Source: Alistipes sp. Zagget8 (lineage in GTDB: Bacteria > Bacteroidota > Bacteroidia > Bacteroidales > Rikenellaceae). Taken from it: 64,000 nt of DNA. The notes beneath the pieces are model-generated. The model was given only the letters and a program-made list of their open reading frames with translations, did not search any database and was not told where the DNA came from. Positions 1 to 10,771 of this stretch are shown here, piece after piece (position 1 is the first letter of the stretch; each line of letters begins with the position of its first letter). The position numbers and the translations under genes are program-made. The DNA is taken from the NCBI GenBank assembly GCA_001941065.1, contig MSHJ01000009.1, positions 1 to 64,000 on the forward strand, read 5' to 3'.

Positions 1-67
1 TTTGGATTGCGGCGTCTGTCATTTCATTCATATTGCCGCTGCTGAATCGAAAACAAAAAACAGAAGC

Positions 68-1150
68 ATGAAAAAATTGATATACCCGCTCCTCTGCCTG
101 CTGATACCGGCCATGGCCACCGCAGAAAATGCGCCGGTAAAATATACGGATGCGGCAAACCTCACGATCGTCAACAAGGCCCAGCCGGGCGGTCCGGCGT
201 TTCAGCGCATAGACGTGGCCCGTTATCCGGAGTTGACCCCGATGGTCACGAAATATTACCGTTATTCCACGGGGCTGGCCGTGGCATTCCGCACCGACAG
301 TCGCAGCATCCGCGCCCGGTGGAGGACCGTCAACAAACTCCCGGGAGCGAACACGACGCTTATCGCCCAGCGCGGGCTCGACCTCTACATCCGCCGCGGC
401 GGCAAATGGATGTTCGCCGGGGTAGGGGTGCCGAAAAACTCCGGAACGGAGCACGAAGCCACCATCGTCGAACAGATGGACACGACGATGAAGGAGTGCC
501 TGCTGTACCTCCCGCTGTACGACGAAATCGCCGGTCTCGAAATCGGGACCGATGAAAGTGCGCTGCTGGAAGCCGCGCCCGACCCCTTCCGCCACCGGAT
601 CGTGGTGATCGGGTCGAGCATCACCCACGGCACCTCGGCAAGTCGTCCGGGAATGACCTACGCAGCACGCTTGGGCCGCACCCTGGGATTCGGATTCATC
701 AACCTCGGGGCCAGCGGGCAATGCAAACTCGATACATTCTTCGCCCGCATCGCCGCGGAGACCCAGGCCGACGCCTTTGTGTTCGACGTCTTCTCGAACC
801 CTTCGCCGCAGCAGATCGAAGAGCGGCTGGAGCCGTTCGTCCGGCGCATCCGCGAAAGCCATCCCGCAACGCCGCTGATCTTCCTCCAGACCGAGGTGCG
901 CGAAAGCGGGAATTTCGACCTGAAGAAACGGGCTTTCGAGGCCGACAAACGGCAGGCGGCCCGGAAGGGGATGGAAAAAATCCTCGAAACGGACAGCAAC
1001 ATCTGGTTCATCGACCCCGGCATGGATTTGGGAAACGACCACGAAGCCACCGTCGACGGCGTACACCCCACGGACCTCGGATTCGAACGGATGCTGGACG
1101 CACTCACGCCCCGAATCGCCCGCATCCTCCGGAAATACGGCATCGAGTAG
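68..1150 (+). CDS. Secreted SGNH/GDSL-family hydrolase
   Basis: Signal peptide MKKLIYPLLCLLIPAMATA; GSSITHG block, NLGASGQ, and GVHPTDLGFERM (catalytic D-x-x-H-type) near the C-terminus; ATG at 68 preferred over the ORF-track start at 2. Confidence 0.85.
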   Translation: MKKLIYPLLCLLIPAMATAENAPVKYTDAANLTIVNKAQPGGPAFQRIDVARYPELTPMVTKYYRYSTGLAVAFRTDSRSIRARWRTVNKLPGANTTLIAQRGLDLYIRRGGKWMFAGVGVPKNSGTEHEATIVEQMDTTMKECLLYLPLYDEIAGLEIGTDESALLEAAPDPFRHRIVVIGSSITHGTSASRPGMTYAARLGRTLGFGFINLGASGQCKLDTFFARIAAETQADAFVFDVFSNPSPQQIEERLEPFVRRIRESHPATPLIFLQTEVRESGNFDLKKRAFEADKRQAARKGMEKILETDSNIWFIDPGMDLGNDHEATVDGVHPTDLGFERMLDALTPRIARILRKYGIE

Positions 1151-1169
1151 AACGGCGGCAAAAAAATCG

Positions 1170-1177
1170 TATCTTTG
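1170..1177 (+). promoter_or_regulatory. Bacteroidota -7 promoter element TATCTTTG upstream of the aldo/keto reductase
   Basis: Exact TAnnTTTG match 26 bp upstream of the ATG; no clear -33 TTTG. Confidence 0.5.
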
Positions 1178-1202
1178 TCTTGAAATCTGAAATCGGACAG
1201 CC

Positions 1203-2207
1203 ATGATCGAACCCGTCTATCAACCCGCGCCGTCGCGTTACGACAACGGCCTGGTTTTCCGCCGCGCCGGACGCAGCGGCGTGCAGCTGCCGGCCCTGTC
1301 GCTGGGCATGTGGCACAATTTCGGCAGCGAACAGACCTTTTCCAACGTGCAGAAGATGGCCCACTACGCCTTCGACCACGGAATCGTGCATTTCGATCTT
1401 GCAAACAACTACGGCCCGGCCTACGGAACCGCCGAGGAGAATTTCGGACGCCTGATGGAGCGGTCGTTCCGCCCCTACCGCGACGAAATGTTCATCGCCA
1501 CCAAAGCCGGGTACGACATGTGGCCGGGGCCTTACGGCAACTGGGGTTCGCGCAAATACCTTATGGCGAGCCTCGACCAGAGCCTCCGGCGCATGAAACT
1601 CGACTATGCGGACATCTTCTACTCGCACCGATACGACCCCGAAACGCCGCTCGAAGAGACGCTTCAGGCCCTGGTGGACATCGTCCGCAGCGGCAAGGCA
1701 CTCTACGTCGGGCTGTCGCGCTATCCGCTTGCAGCGGCGCGCTTCGCATTCCGCTACCTGGCCGAACGCGACGTGCCGTGCCTGCTGTTTCAGGACAAAT
1801 ACAACCTCTTCGACCGCGAACCCGCGACATCGGGCGTGCTGTCGCTGGCCGCCGAGGCGGGTTCGGGATTCGTGGCCTTCTCACCGCTGGCGCAGGGACT
1901 GCTGACGGGGCGTTACCTCGACGGCATTCCGCAGGATTCGCGCATGGCCGAGGGCCGCTCGCTGCGGCCCGACGTGCTGACCGATGCGATGCTGGCACGC
2001 ATCCGCGGACTGAACGACCTCGCCCGGCAGCGCGGTCAGACGCTGGCCGAAATGGCGCTGGCGTGGCTGCTGCACGACAGGCGCGTCACGTCGGTCATCA
2101 TCGGAGCCAGCTCGACGGCCCAGATCGCAGACAACCTGCGGGCGCTGGAAAACGGCGCGTTCTCCGACGAGGAACTGGCGCAGATCGACGCCCTCTCGCG
2201 GGGATGA
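1203..2207 (+). CDS. Aldo/keto reductase (YghZ-like, L-glyceraldehyde-3-phosphate reductase type)
   Basis: Family motifs FDLANNYGPAYGTAEENFGRLM, GSRKYLMASLDQSLRRMKLDYADIFYSHRYDPETPLEET, SVIIGASSTAQI. Confidence 0.93.
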   Translation: MIEPVYQPAPSRYDNGLVFRRAGRSGVQLPALSLGMWHNFGSEQTFSNVQKMAHYAFDHGIVHFDLANNYGPAYGTAEENFGRLMERSFRPYRDEMFIATKAGYDMWPGPYGNWGSRKYLMASLDQSLRRMKLDYADIFYSHRYDPETPLEETLQALVDIVRSGKALYVGLSRYPLAAARFAFRYLAERDVPCLLFQDKYNLFDREPATSGVLSLAAEAGSGFVAFSPLAQGLLTGRYLDGIPQDSRMAEGRSLRPDVLTDAMLARIRGLNDLARQRGQTLAEMALAWLLHDRRVTSVIIGASSTAQIADNLRALENGAFSDEELAQIDALSRG

Positions 2208-2223
2208 TCCCGGCACGAAAAAG

Positions 2224-2255
2224 AGAGGTCCGCTTTCCGATGAAAGCGGACCTCT
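2224..2255. terminator. Bidirectional intrinsic terminator between convergent genes
   Basis: Perfect 14-bp inverted repeat AGAGGTCCGCTTTC-cgat-GAAAGCGGACCTCT. Confidence 0.8.
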
Positions 2256-2274
2256 TCACATAATGACGGCGGGG

Positions 2275-3054
2275 TCACTCTTCGGGTTTTTGCCCGATGT
2301 AGAAGACGTATCCGTAGTCCGTTCCGTGGACGCGGTAGTGTTCGACCTCCTCACGCATCAGCGCCGCCATCCGGACGGCTGCCGGGCTGTGCCCCTGCTC
2401 CTCCAGGAAGACGGGGATGCGTGCGGCCACAAGGGCAAAATAATTCTCCGTCCAGCAATGCTGCGGCAGCACGAAATGCGCCAGCGGCACATAGCCGGCC
2501 TTTTCGAGGATGCGCACTTTGGCCGAAGGGGTGTCGATGTCGGGGAAATTCTCCCGGATATACGCCGTCGCCGGGGACCGCAGGGGCGACAGCCACGAGC
2601 ACTCCGTAACGGCAATCGCGCCGCCGGGTTTGAGGAATCTTCGCCACTCGGTCAGCCCCCGTTCGAAGCCGATGTTGTAGATCGACCCTTCGGCCCAGAT
2701 CAAGTCGAACTCCCCGTCCCGGAAAGGCAGGTCGTCCATCGACCTGACAAGGGTCGTGACCCGGTCGCCCAAACCCGCACGCTGCAGACGTGCCCCGAGT
2801 TCTTCGATCATCCCGGGCAGCAGGTCCACGGCCGTGATCGAGGCGTCGAGATGCCGCGCGAGCACCTCGGTCTGATGCCCGGTGCCGCAGCCGATGTCGG
2901 CAACGCGGAGGCCGGGGTGGATATTCGGAATGAATTCCAGCGCCCGGAGGGTCTGTTCGTCGCCGCCGGGGCCCTGTCGTTCGAGGGCGCGGAAAAAGTC
3001 GGTTATCAGGGTGAAATCGAATTCGAAAATCGGTTCTTTATTTTCTTTGTTCAT
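2275..3054 (-). CDS. Class I SAM-dependent methyltransferase
   Basis: GLRVADIGCGTGHQTEVLA motif I, ITAVDLLPGMI, DLIWAEGSIYNIG, LKPGGAIAVTE. Confidence 0.9.
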   Translation of the reverse strand: MNKENKEPIFEFDFTLITDFFRALERQGPGGDEQTLRALEFIPNIHPGLRVADIGCGTGHQTEVLARHLDASITAVDLLPGMIEELGARLQRAGLGDRVTTLVRSMDDLPFRDGEFDLIWAEGSIYNIGFERGLTEWRRFLKPGGAIAVTECSWLSPLRSPATAYIRENFPDIDTPSAKVRILEKAGYVPLAHFVLPQHCWTENYFALVAARIPVFLEEQGHSPAAVRMAALMREEVEHYRVHGTDYGYVFYIGQKPEE

Positions 3055-3259
3055 GGTTTCGGATGTTTGTGCCGTCCTGTCGGACGGCTGAAAAAGGATA
3101 TGTGAAAATACGGCCGGACAGACTTGTCCGGATGTGCTGAGAAAACGGAATCCATTTACGGCATGGACTCCTACGCTGCCGAATCCTTTTTAAACATCCA
3201 CTGATTTTGGTCCTGCAAGATAGGTCTTTAAAACGGAACCGCCAAATCCGGGCACGTGA

Positions 3260-3292
3260 AAACGCCGGACCCTGCATGAAGGTCCGGCGTTT
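3260..3292 (-). terminator. Intrinsic terminator downstream of the beta-barrel gene
   Basis: 12-bp inverted repeat AAACGCCGGACC...GGTCCGGCGTTT. Confidence 0.7.
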
Positions 3293-3316
3293 CCGGTGAG
3301 GCGTCACCCAATGGCG

Positions 3317-3943
3317 TCAGAAGGAGATACCGACGCGAATACCGAAATTGTTGATGTTGTTGATCGAGTAGGTCAGCACATCGCCGCTGTTGGTGGCGTA
3401 GCTGTAATAGAGCGCCACGTGGAAGCCCAGCCGGTAGTCGGGGCGCGGGAAAATCGAGATGCCGATCTCCGGCGAAACGAAGAATCCCCACGTGTCGGTG
3501 TACTGCTTGACGACATAATAGTAGGACGACATTTCAGCGTAGCTGGCGCCCAGTTTCAGCCCGGCATAGGGTTGGAATACACTGTCGGTAAGCCAGTTGT
3601 AACGTCCCGTAACACCGAACGGCAGTTGGAACAGGGCGTGTTTCTGGTTGGTGGTCAGCGCCGAGCCGCCGCCCAGGTCGAGCGTCTGGCGCGAAATGCT
3701 TTGCAGATTAGTCTGGTAGGAGATGAACGGACCCACGGTGATGGCCGGCGTCACGAAATAGCCGCCTTCGAAGTTCATGCCCCAGCCCGAGGTCTTGTCG
3801 GCGAAATCGGAGCCCAGAGGCACACCCAGCTGCCAGTCGATGTTGATGTAGGTGTTGGGAAATATCTGCGCCTTGCCCGGCAGGGCCGCGGCGAGCATAA
3901 CGGCGCAGACAGCGATGGTTTTAATGTATTTCGATGTTTTCAT
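3317..3943 (-). CDS. Outer-membrane beta-barrel-type protein
   Basis: Signal peptide MKTSKYIKTIAVCAVMLAAALPGKAQ, alternating beta-strand pattern, C-terminal aromatic FGIRVGISF; start taken at the internal Met (cat at 3941-3943). Confidence 0.7.
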   Translation of the reverse strand: MKTSKYIKTIAVCAVMLAAALPGKAQIFPNTYINIDWQLGVPLGSDFADKTSGWGMNFEGGYFVTPAITVGPFISYQTNLQSISRQTLDLGGGSALTTNQKHALFQLPFGVTGRYNWLTDSVFQPYAGLKLGASYAEMSSYYYVVKQYTDTWGFFVSPEIGISIFPRPDYRLGFHVALYYSYATNSGDVLTYSINNINNFGIRVGISF

Positions 3944-3968
3944 AATCGGACGAATTTTTGCTGTTAAA

Positions 3969-4610
3969 CTATTTTGCCAGATAAGGCGACTGCTCGAAAG
4001 CCTGCTCGACGCCGGCGACCGTGCGCTGTTGGTTGAGTTCCGCATCGGAAGTCAGCAGACCGCCGATGAAGCTGTCCCAAACGACGGGCAGTTTCTTGCC
4101 GGTCTCCTGGTCGGCCTCGAGGTCCAGCATCTCCAGCAGCAGCGATCCGGCCGTGTATCCGTAGTAAACGCTGTAAGGATAGTGCCAGCCGACCCAGTCG
4201 CCCCAGTATCCGGGAGCCCAGTAGTAGGGGTAGTACCACCACCAGTAGGGATAGTCGTAACCCACGAAATAGGTCACTTTCTGGACATAGCTGAGCTGGA
4301 TACCCACGTTGGCGGCATCCTTGTCATCGGTGCGGGTATATCCGGCATCGTTCATCCTGCCGGCGACCGTGTTGATGATCTCCAGGGCGTCGGCGTCTTT
4401 CCAGTATTCGGTTTTGTCGCTGTTCCCGATCACCAGGATGCTGTCGGGAACATAGTAAGTGTCGATGGCGGCGAAATCGGTGTCGGTGTCGTGGGCGGTG
4501 TAGACCAGATAATCCCGGTGAAGGTCCGACGTCGAAGGCTCCTTCTGACACGCGCAGAACGCAACTGCAATGAGTGCGAACGCAAAGTAACGTAATTTTT
4601 TGACGTTCAT
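3969..4610 (-). CDS. DUF4136-type lipoprotein
   Basis: Lipobox AFCACQK; Tyr/Trp-rich YDYPYWWWYYPYYWAPGYWGDWVGWHYP region typical of DUF4136. Confidence 0.75.
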   Translation of the reverse strand: MNVKKLRYFAFALIAVAFCACQKEPSTSDLHRDYLVYTAHDTDTDFAAIDTYYVPDSILVIGNSDKTEYWKDADALEIINTVAGRMNDAGYTRTDDKDAANVGIQLSYVQKVTYFVGYDYPYWWWYYPYYWAPGYWGDWVGWHYPYSVYYGYTAGSLLLEMLDLEADQETGKKLPVVWDSFIGGLLTSDAELNQQRTVAGVEQAFEQSPYLAK

Positions 4611-4889
4611 GGTTGTTTAAATTTTTTTGGTTTGCTGTCCCGACCATCGTTTCAAATTCCGTTCCCCGCGCGTGAGTTTCCCGAAACAGAGCCTGAATCG
4701 TGTATAAAAAAGCCGTTTCCGAGACACAAAAAACCGGAGGAGTTCCAGCCCGTTCCGGCAGCGGACATTCGCAACATACGGGGGAACTGTTTCAGAGAGA
4801 ATCCGGTTGATTTACAGCGGCAAGGACGATGATTTTCAGCGTTTCCGGAAATTTTGTCGCATACGTCGTTTTTCCTGCGCCCAAATTGT

Positions 4890-4897
4890 TATCTTTG
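4890..4897 (+). promoter_or_regulatory. Bacteroidota -7 promoter element TATCTTTG upstream of the hybrid kinase
   Basis: Exact TAnnTTTG, 36 bp upstream of ATG 4933. Confidence 0.5.
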
Positions 4898-4932
4898 TCT
4901 GTTGCGCAGTGTATAATCTTCAATCAACAAAT

Positions 4933-7257
4933 ATGGGCCGATATGACAACTGCTCCCGCGAGGAGTTGATTCGCCGGATCGAGGAGCTCGAACGGCTGCA
5001 GGGAGCGGAATCCAAAACCCCGGTACGGTTCCGGGAGCGGTTCGCCCGTGAAATCCTCGATTCGATCCCCGACATGCTCACCGTGCTCGACCGGAACGGA
5101 ACGCTCGTCGAGCTGGTCTCCGCCGAAGCATCCAACCACGTCGGGGTCTCGAGCAGCGAGTTCATCGGCCGGAACATTCAGGCAGTGCTCTCGCCGGAGG
5201 CTTGCCGCAACGTGCGCAATAACCTCGACAACGTCTTCGCCACGGGGCACGGCTCCGCGTCGCACCACGACATCACGCTCGACGGCGAAACCCGCAACTA
5301 CGAGAACCGCATCCTGCCGCTCGACGACGAGCATGCGCTCTGCATCTGCCGCGACATCACCGAGGCCGAGAAGGCCAAGTACGAGCTGGATATGGTCAAA
5401 TATGCCCTGAACAACGTCGAAGAGGAGATTTACGCCTGCGACCTCGACGGTACGATGGAGTATGCCAACGAGCAGTACCGCGTACACCACGGCATCACCG
5501 ACGAACTGTCGTCACACAAGGTCTACGATTTCTGGTCGTTCCGGGGCACGAAGGCCCAGTGGGAGGAGCGGCTCCGGAAAATCCGCCGCGACAACGGCTC
5601 GCACAAATACACCGTGCGTTTCAAGAACGACCTGGGGAACATCGTGGCGTGGGACATCGTCGCCTACATCATCTACGACCATTTCAAGGAGCGCGAGATC
5701 GTCTGGTTCTTCGGCCGCGACGTGACGCTGCGCATCCAGCACGAAAACAAGGTCAAGGAGATGAATTCGGTGCTCGACAGCATCCTGAACAACATCCCGG
5801 TCTACCTCTTCGTCAAAGACCCCGGCAACGAGTTCCGCTACCTCTACTGGAACAGCGCGTTCGAGGAGTATTCGGGCATTCCGGCCGAACGGGCGCTGGG
5901 ACATACCGACCTGGAGATCTTCCCCAATCCGAAGGACTCCGAACGCTTCCGCCGCGACGACCTCGAACTGCTGCGCACGGGCGAACGCGTGACCTTTGTC
6001 GAGGAGTATGTCAACGTCGCGGGCGAGACGCGCATCGTCAACACCTCCAAATCGCTGGTCCCGGTCGAGAACCGCCTGCCGCTGATCATCGGCGTGTCGT
6101 GGGACATCACCGACGAGAAAAATGCCGAGCTGGAGATTGTCGAGGCACGCATCCGCGCCGAGGAGTCGGACAAGCTCAAATCGGCCTTCCTGGCCAACAT
6201 GAGCCACGAGATACGCACGCCGCTCAACGCCATCGTGGGTTTTGCGAAGCTGATCGGATCGGCCGAAACCGAAGAGGAGAAGCGGCAGTTCGCCGACATC
6301 ATCGACACCAATTCCGAATTGCTGCTGCAGTTGATCAACGACATTCTCGACATTTCGAAAATCGAGGCCGGTACCCTCGAATTCCGGTTCCGGCCGATAA
6401 ACCTCAACGACCTATGCCGCTCGGAGTTCGAGGTGCACAAGACCCGCGTGAAGCCCGGTGTGAAGCTCGTTTTCGAGAAGAAATACGACGACGTGCAGAT
6501 CGTCTGCGACCAGAACCGCCTCGCACAGGTCATCACCAACCTGCTGAACAACGCCGCGAAATTCACCGAGCAGGGCTCGATTCGCTTCGGCTTCGACCTG
6601 AAAGGCGACCGCGTGGAGTTCTATGTCGAGGATACGGGCGTGGGCATTCCCGAAGAGAAGGTCCGCGACGTTTTCGACCGCTTCGTCAAACTCAACGATT
6701 TCGCCGCCGGTACCGGACTGGGGCTGGCCATTTCGAAGATGATCGTGGAACGCATGGACGGCACGATCGGCGTGGACTCCGAGGAGGGCCGGGGAACCCG
6801 TTTCCATTTCTCGATTCCAGTGGAACCCCGGGGATCATTGGATGCCGACGGCTGCGACGCCGCACAGGGAAAGGCCGCGCAGGGGAACGGCTGGACGCTG
6901 CTCGTGGCGGAGGATTCGGACATGAATTTCAGGCTGATCGAGGCGGTGCTGGGACGGCGTTTCAACCTGGTGCGGGCCGTCACGGGTGCGGAAGCCGTGG
7001 AGCAATTCAGGAACGTGCAGCCGGATGCCGTGCTGATGGACGTCCGGATGCCGGTGATGGACGGTCTGGAGGCCACGCGCCAAATCCGCAAGATAGCGCC
7101 CGCCGTCCCCGTAATCGCCATGTCCGCCTATTCCTACGGCAACGAACCCGAACTGGCCCGGGAAGCCGGGTGCAACGATTTCCTGACCAAACCCCTGTCG
7201 CAGCATGCGCTCTGCAAGACGCTGAACAGCCTCCTGATCGGCCTGAAACGGGAATAA
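4933..7257 (+). CDS. Hybrid sensor histidine kinase/response regulator with about three PAS domains
   Basis: PAS-like segments; H-box FLANMSHEIRTPLNAIVGF; G-box DTGVGIPEEK; receiver domain DAVLMDVRMPVMDGLEA. Confidence 0.93.
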   Translation: MGRYDNCSREELIRRIEELERLQGAESKTPVRFRERFAREILDSIPDMLTVLDRNGTLVELVSAEASNHVGVSSSEFIGRNIQAVLSPEACRNVRNNLDNVFATGHGSASHHDITLDGETRNYENRILPLDDEHALCICRDITEAEKAKYELDMVKYALNNVEEEIYACDLDGTMEYANEQYRVHHGITDELSSHKVYDFWSFRGTKAQWEERLRKIRRDNGSHKYTVRFKNDLGNIVAWDIVAYIIYDHFKEREIVWFFGRDVTLRIQHENKVKEMNSVLDSILNNIPVYLFVKDPGNEFRYLYWNSAFEEYSGIPAERALGHTDLEIFPNPKDSERFRRDDLELLRTGERVTFVEEYVNVAGETRIVNTSKSLVPVENRLPLIIGVSWDITDEKNAELEIVEARIRAEESDKLKSAFLANMSHEIRTPLNAIVGFAKLIGSAETEEEKRQFADIIDTNSELLLQLINDILDISKIEAGTLEFRFRPINLNDLCRSEFEVHKTRVKPGVKLVFEKKYDDVQIVCDQNRLAQVITNLLNNAAKFTEQGSIRFGFDLKGDRVEFYVEDTGVGIPEEKVRDVFDRFVKLNDFAAGTGLGLAISKMIVERMDGTIGVDSEEGRGTRFHFSIPVEPRGSLDADGCDAAQGKAAQGNGWTLLVAEDSDMNFRLIEAVLGRRFNLVRAVTGAEAVEQFRNVQPDAVLMDVRMPVMDGLEATRQIRKIAPAVPVIAMSAYSYGNEPELAREAGCNDFLTKPLSQHALCKTLNSLLIGLKRE

Positions 7258-7272
7258 GGTCCGGGCCTGAAA

Positions 7273-7306
7273 AAAAAGTCCGCACAGACAGCTGTGCGGA
7301 CTTTTT
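7273..7306. terminator. Intrinsic terminator between convergent kinase and folE genes
   Basis: AAAAAGTCCGCACAG-acag-CTGTGCGGACTTTTT, perfect 15-bp stem. Confidence 0.85.
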
Positions 7307-7324
7307 ATGGATGTGTATTCCGGA

Positions 7325-7933
7325 TTAACGGTACCGGTGCGAAATGAGGGTCATAAACTCCTCGCGGGTCCGCTGGCTGGAGAGGAAAACGCCCGTGAAG
7401 GCCGAGGTCGTGGTGGCCGACTGCTGTTTTTCGATGCCGCGCATCTGCATGCACATATGGCTGGCCTCGATCACCACGGCCACGCCCATCGGGTTCAGCG
7501 CCTCCTGAATGCAGTCGCGAATCTGCACCGTCAGCCGCTCCTGCACCTGCAGGCGGCGGGCGAAGCACTCCACCACGCGGGCCACCTTCGAGAGGCCCGT
7601 GATGTAGCCGTTGGGGATATAGGCCACATGGGCCTTGCCGTAGAACGGCAGCATGTGGTGCTCGCACAGCGAGTAGAGTTCGATGTCCTTGACCAGCACC
7701 ATCTGCCGGTATTCTTCGCGGAACGTCGCCGAGCGGATGATCTCGAGCGGATTCTCGTCGTAACCCTTCGTCAGGAACGACATGGCCTTAGCCACACGTT
7801 CGGGGGTCTTGAGCAGTCCTTCGCGCGAGGGGTCTTCCCCCAGCAGGCGCAGGATTTCCGTATAATGGAGCTTCAGCGCCTCGACGGTCGCAGGGTCGAA
7901 ACGCTCCTCCTTGTCGTAATTCTTCGTTTCCAT
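7325..7933 (-). CDS. folE: GTP cyclohydrolase I
   Basis: [57 protein letters not shown]. Confidence 0.96.
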   Translation of the reverse strand: METKNYDKEERFDPATVEALKLHYTEILRLLGEDPSREGLLKTPERVAKAMSFLTKGYDENPLEIIRSATFREEYRQMVLVKDIELYSLCEHHMLPFYGKAHVAYIPNGYITGLSKVARVVECFARRLQVQERLTVQIRDCIQEALNPMGVAVVIEASHMCMQMRGIEKQQSATTTSAFTGVFLSSQRTREEFMTLISHRYR

Positions 7934-7952
7934 AGGGCACAAAGATAACGTT

Positions 7953-8930
7953 TTATTCTTTCATTATTTCATCCATCACCCGGGAAGTTCGCGCCGCGGA
8001 GGTTCCCGTGGAGGGGCACACCCCCTCGCCGCGCAGCTCCCGGACGATCGTTTCGATCAGGGGGCCCTGAATATGCTCCGGAGGTGCGATTTCGAATCGT
8101 TCGACGCCCTGCGCCGTCACCAGTTCGACGGGCGAGAAAGCGAACGTGCTGAACCGCACCGACCCCTTGCGCCCCGTAATGGCCACCGTATCCTCGGCCG
8201 CGGACGGCGGAGCGACGAAGCACCATGCCCCCGTGCCAAGGACTCCCGAGCGGAACCGGAATGCCGCCGTCACGGTGTCCGCCACGTCGTAAAATCCTCC
8301 CCGGTTGGCCCTGTGTCCCCGGGCATCGGCGATCTCCCCGAGCAGGAAATCGAGGATGTCGAGCGTATGGGGCGCCATGTCATAGAAATAGCCCTCCCCG
8401 CCGACCTCCCGGCGCAGCCGCCACGGAAGGCGGGCCGAATCGCGGTCCCCGGGACTCTCCGGGCGGAAATAGCGCACCTCGACGCACTGCGGATCGCCGA
8501 TGGCCCCGTCGTCGATGAGCTCCTTCACTTTCAGGAAATAGGGCAGCGCCCGGCGGTAGTAGGCGACGAAGAGCTTCTGCCCGGACTGTTCCGCCGCGGC
8601 CATCATGTCGAGGCACTCCGCATGGCTCATGGCCATCGGTTTCTCGACGTAGACCGGTTTTCCGGCGGCCAGCACCTTCAGGGCGAGTTCCCGGTGGCTG
8701 TCGGGCGGGGTGGCGATGTAGACGATGTCCACGCCGGGGTCGGCGATCAGCGCATCGGCATCGCCATAGCTCCTCGGAACACCGTGCCGGCGGGCGAAAT
8801 CGGCGGCCTTCGCGGCGTCGCGGCGCATGACGGCCGCAAGGGCGGAATGCGGGGTCTTGTACATCGGCGGACCGCTCTTGCGTTCGCAGACGTCGCCGCA
8901 GCCCAGGATTCCCCAGTTGACGTTTTTCAT
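7953..8930 (-). CDS. Gfo/Idh/MocA-family oxidoreductase
   Basis: [53 protein letters not shown]. Confidence 0.92.
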   Translation of the reverse strand: MKNVNWGILGCGDVCERKSGPPMYKTPHSALAAVMRRDAAKAADFARRHGVPRSYGDADALIADPGVDIVYIATPPDSHRELALKVLAAGKPVYVEKPMAMSHAECLDMMAAAEQSGQKLFVAYYRRALPYFLKVKELIDDGAIGDPQCVEVRYFRPESPGDRDSARLPWRLRREVGGEGYFYDMAPHTLDILDFLLGEIADARGHRANRGGFYDVADTVTAAFRFRSGVLGTGAWCFVAPPSAAEDTVAITGRKGSVRFSTFAFSPVELVTAQGVERFEIAPPEHIQGPLIETIVRELRGEGVCPSTGTSAARTSRVMDEIMKE

Positions 8931-8934
8931 ACGG

Positions 8935-9516
8935 CTATTTTTCAATCGAATGGAGGAATTCGGCCAGTTTGCGCACGGCGCGGGCGCGGTGCGAGACGGC
9001 GTTTTTCTCGTCGGTGGTCATCTCGGCGAAGGTCTTCGCATAGCCGTCGGGGATGAACAGCGGGTCGAAACCGAAACCTTCGTGCCCGGTTTCGCGGTCG
9101 ATGATCCGGCCCTCGACGATGCCTTCGAAAAGGTGCTCCTCGCCGCCGAGAAGCAGCGAAATGACCGTGCGGAAACGCGCCCGGCGGTTTTCCACGCCTT
9201 CGAGGTTTTTCAGCAGCAGGCGGTTGTTGGCCTCGAAATCGTGGCCGTCGGTGGCGTAGCGGGCCGAATGCACGCCCGGGGCGCCGCCCAGCGCCTCGAC
9301 CTCCAGTCCCGTGTCGTCGGCGAAGCAGTCGAGTCCGGTGCGGTCGCGCAGGTAGTGCGACTTTTGCGAGGCGTTGCCCTCGAGGGTCTCCTGTTCTTCG
9401 GGAATCTCCTCCGTGACGCCGCAGTCGCGGGGCGTCAGCAGCGTGTAGGCGTCGCCCAGCACGGCCTGTACCTCCATGAGCTTGTGGGCGTTATTCGTGG
9501 CGAAAACAATTTTCAT
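8935..9516 (-). CDS. rdgB: RdgB/HAM1-family XTP/dITP pyrophosphatase
   Basis: [59 protein letters not shown]. Confidence 0.95.
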   Translation of the reverse strand: MKIVFATNNAHKLMEVQAVLGDAYTLLTPRDCGVTEEIPEEQETLEGNASQKSHYLRDRTGLDCFADDTGLEVEALGGAPGVHSARYATDGHDFEANNRLLLKNLEGVENRRARFRTVISLLLGGEEHLFEGIVEGRIIDRETGHEGFGFDPLFIPDGYAKTFAEMTTDEKNAVSHRARAVRKLAEFLHSIEK

Positions 9517-9541
9517 GGGGTGAAATTTTTCGTAAAAATAC

Positions 9542-10192
9542 TTATTTTTCCGCAATCCCCGAAGCGGTCGCTTCCCGGACCGCCCGGGCAAATTCGTAGT
9601 GTTCGTAACGTCCGCGGACAACGCCGCCGCCGAGGAGGTAAAAGTCGTCGCAGATACCGTCGAGCTCCGCCAGCCGGGCGGCGGCGAGCACCGTGCGGCC
9701 GTCCGATCCGAGCTGCAGAATCAGCTGCCGGAGCATGAAGGCGCTCTCGACGTCGAGTCCGCGAAAGGGTTCGTCGAGCAACAGGACCCGTTTGCGGGAC
9801 ATCAGCAGCAGGACCAGCGCCAGCCGTTTCCGCTCCGCTTCGGGGAGCGCCGCGGCTTCCGTGTCGAGGGGCACCGGGAAACGCCGGAGCATGGACGCAG
9901 GGTCCGATTCGGGGTTATGACGCCGCACAAGATCGAGGTGGTCGCGGACGGTCAGCCCGGGCCAGAAGCGGGGTTCGGCCTCCAGAAAGGCCACGTCGCA
10001 CCGCCGCAGGGGGTGTCCGCCGGATGTTATGCGTCCCGCGTCGGGGCTGACGAGTCCGTACAACGCTTTCAGCAGGACGCTCCGCCCTTCGCCCGCGATG
10101 CCGTGGACGGCATTTGCCGGAAGGTGCATCGTCACCCCGTCGAGAAGCGTCCGCTCCCCGTCGCAAATCCGGAGGGCGTCAATTGTAATCAT
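9542..10192 (-). CDS. ABC-type ATP-binding protein with degenerate motifs
   Basis: Walker A position reads GIAGEGRS, Walker [16 protein letters not shown] ATPase-like layout. Confidence 0.75.
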   Translation of the reverse strand: MITIDALRICDGERTLLDGVTMHLPANAVHGIAGEGRSVLLKALYGLVSPDAGRITSGGHPLRRCDVAFLEAEPRFWPGLTVRDHLDLVRRHNPESDPASMLRRFPVPLDTEAAALPEAERKRLALVLLLMSRKRVLLLDEPFRGLDVESAFMLRQLILQLGSDGRTVLAAARLAELDGICDDFYLLGGGVVRGRYEHYEFARAVREATASGIAEK

Positions 10193-10769
10193 AGAGGTAG
10201 CGGTTGAGGTTGCGTTCGGCCCGGAGGAGATAGCTCACCATGAGGCAGAGGCTCAGCGGCAGCAGGGGCGGGACCAGGAATCCCGCGGCGCCCAGCCTTG
10301 CGGCCAGCGGCCAGCGCGGGGATTCGTCCGCCGCATCGTAGCGGGCGTATTTGGCCGTGACGAAATAGAGCAGTGCCAGCGCCGCGAGCGGGGCCCATGC
10401 CGCGGCCATCCAGGCCGAGCGGGGCTGTGCGAGGAGGGTCAGCGCAGCAAAAGGCGCTGTCAGAAGGAAATAGTTGCGCCAGGCCGTGAGGACCTTGCGG
10501 GTAAGAAAGCGGGCGGCGCCCTTTTCGGGCAGCAGCAGGAGTTGCAGGGGCTCGTTCGCGGCGTAGAACGCCCCGCAGGCCACCGCTGCGAGGCAGAGCG
10601 CCGGAAATCCGGCATAAGGAATGCAGGCGCAGACGGCCAGCACGACGGCCGCGGCAACGACCGCGGCAGGGTGTCGGCGCAGACCGGCGGTCCACTCGGG
10701 CGACCCGCCGAACACGCCCGGGCGCACCAGTCGCCCGGAGTAGATATGCCGCACTTTTTCGGAAGGCAT
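10179..10769 (-). CDS. Predicted multi-pass membrane protein, possibly partner of the adjacent ABC-like ATPase
   Basis: Several hydrophobic segments; overlaps the start of the ATPase ORF. Confidence 0.55.
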   Translation of the reverse strand: MPSEKVRHIYSGRLVRPGVFGGSPEWTAGLRRHPAAVVAAAVVLAVCACIPYAGFPALCLAAVACGAFYAANEPLQLLLLPEKGAARFLTRKVLTAWRNYFLLTAPFAALTLLAQPRSAWMAAAWAPLAALALLYFVTAKYARYDAADESPRWPLAARLGAAGFLVPPLLPLSLCLMVSYLLRAERNLNRYLYDYN

Positions 10770-10771
10770 GG

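Noticed and set aside
4807-4932. N-terminal extension of the hybrid histidine kinase
   Set aside because: Includes the TATCTTTG promoter element; ATG 4933 gives a more plausible start.
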